NCBI GenBank assembly: GCA_947496605.1
Contig: CANMDF010000002.1
Location: 620,001-684,000 of the forward strand
DNA from: an uncultured Paracoccaceae bacterium
Lineage (GTDB): Bacteria; Pseudomonadota; Alphaproteobacteria; Rhodobacterales; Rhodobacteraceae
DNA length: 64,000 nt
Reading direction: 5' to 3'
Positions 63,479 through 64,000 of the stretch are shown piece after piece; the stretch's first letter is position 1; each line of letters starts with the position of its first letter. The notes beneath the pieces were generated by a model. That model was not told the DNA's origin. It saw nothing but the letters and a program-made list of their open reading frames with translations, and ran no database searches. A program made the position numbers and the translations under genes.

Positions 63479-64000
63479 TCAACTATTACGGATAGTGCAG
63501 GCGATCAAGCGGATTCCCTCGGGGATACGAGAAGCAGGGATCGAAGAGTACGCTAAGCGTAAATAATCGTTGGGGGGATCTTCCCCTGCGAAAAACGGTG
63601 CGCCGGGCTCAACGAGTACGCTATCGCTTTGTAATTGTTGCGCCAATTGCGCCGTATCAACACCGTCAGGCGCTTTGAGCCATACCGAAGAGCCACCATA
63701 TGTGCCTTGCCCCGCGATTGTCAGGCCGTGGTTCTGTAATGCATCAACCATGACCTGCCTTCTTTCGTGGTAGGTCTTGCTCATCCGCCGCACCAGCGCG
63801 TCGTAATGTCCCAACGATAAGTAATAGCTTACGGTGCGCTGAATATGGCCCGGTGGATGCCGTAGAACGGTGGCCCGCAATGCCCGCGCTTCGCGGATGA
63901 AGGGCGCTGGGCCGACCAGATAGCCTAAGCGCAGACCGGGGAAGAGCGATTTTGAGAATGAACCAACATAGATGACCCGGCCGTTCTTATCGAGTGACTT
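63479..64000 (-). CDS. tauR: MocR-type (GntR/aminotransferase) taurine regulator, C-terminal part
   Basis: The last 173 residues are visible; the start is beyond the window. VGSFSKSLFPGLRLGYLVG carries the PLP-binding lysine of the aminotransferase-like domain of MocR regulators. Later sequence includes HYDALVRRMSKTYHERRQVM and GGSSVWLKAPDGVD. The position directly upstream of xsc on the same strand matches the tauR-xsc order of R. capsulatus, where TauR activates taurine genes. The helix-turn-helix half would be outside. Only a truncated frame from 63880 starts inside the window. Confidence 0.85.
   Translation of the reverse strand, partial: KSLDKNGRVIYVGSFSKSLFPGLRLGYLVGPAPFIREARALRATVLRHPPGHIQRTVSYYLSLGHYDALVRRMSKTYHERRQVMVDALQNHGLTIAGQGTYGGSSVWLKAPDGVDTAQLAQQLQSDSVLVEPGAPFFAGEDPPNDYLRLAYSSIPASRIPEGIRLIACTIRNS

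Overview
The window reads as chromosomal DNA of a marine alphaproteobacterium of the order Rhodobacterales (Roseobacter group). The evidence is gene content: a DUF1013/TrcR cell-cycle regulator, a membrane-anchored cytochrome c of the CycM type, a yejABEF peptide importer, cyanide-insensitive-type cydAB, hemE/hemC/hemF, and an xsc-tauE-pta-ackA-soe sulfonate operon. Base composition is moderately GC-rich by eye and fairly even. Genes are tightly packed, often with ATGA or TAATG overlaps. I see no insertion sequence, prophage or CRISPR array.

Layout. 1-5.4 kb: an ECF sigma factor with a membrane protein cut by the window edge, gabD, a hydrolase, a lipoprotein, RNase T2 and trcR. 5.4-14.4 kb: a methyltransferase and LysR pair, two linked unknown membrane proteins, dnaX - exported unknown - ybaB - recR, a small phosphatase and rsgA. 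The 4.5S SRP RNA gene (ffs) lies at 14.6 kb. 14.7-19.6 kb: a 5'-nucleotidase, nudC, an SRPBCC protein, pheA and cycM. 19.7-25.5 kb: yejABEF. 25.5-28.7 kb: an anti-sigma/ECF sigma pair with a small exported protein, then a D,D-carboxypeptidase with a SPOR-like C-terminus. 29-37 kb: clpS, an RsmC-like methylase, an atypical SDR protein, hemF, hemE, hemC, an FAD-linked 2-hydroxyacid dehydrogenase and a GNAT enzyme. 37.1-39.9 kb: a tRNA(CAU), a duplicated fragment of its 3' end, and cydAB.

Two large catabolic systems fill the rest. From 40.0 to 53.3 kb, ten minus-strand genes encode galactoside uptake (substrate-binding protein and two permeases), release of galactose by GH36 and GH42 enzymes, mutarotation (galM), oxidation and lactone opening (SDR and SMP-30 proteins), and the last De Ley-Doudoroff steps (dgoK, dgoA). 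An IclR regulator and the transporter ATPase are divergent. No galactonate dehydratase gene is present. From 53.4 to 64.0 kb, nine tightly spaced minus-strand genes (xsc, tauE-like, pta, ackA, tauE-like, soeA, a 59-residue membrane protein, soeB, soeC) follow a MocR-type tauR. They would cleave sulfoacetaldehyde to acetyl phosphate and sulfite, recover acetyl-CoA or ATP, and oxidise or export the sulfite.

The most interesting signals are the small single-pass membrane protein coupled on both sides inside soeA-soeB, TauR-like direct repeats before xsc, the 31-bp duplication of the tRNA 3' end, two SDR proteins without the catalytic lysine, an FNR-like box beside hemF, and a strong palindrome between the galactoside operon and its IclR gene. 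All functions are assigned by reading motifs and context; no database search was possible.
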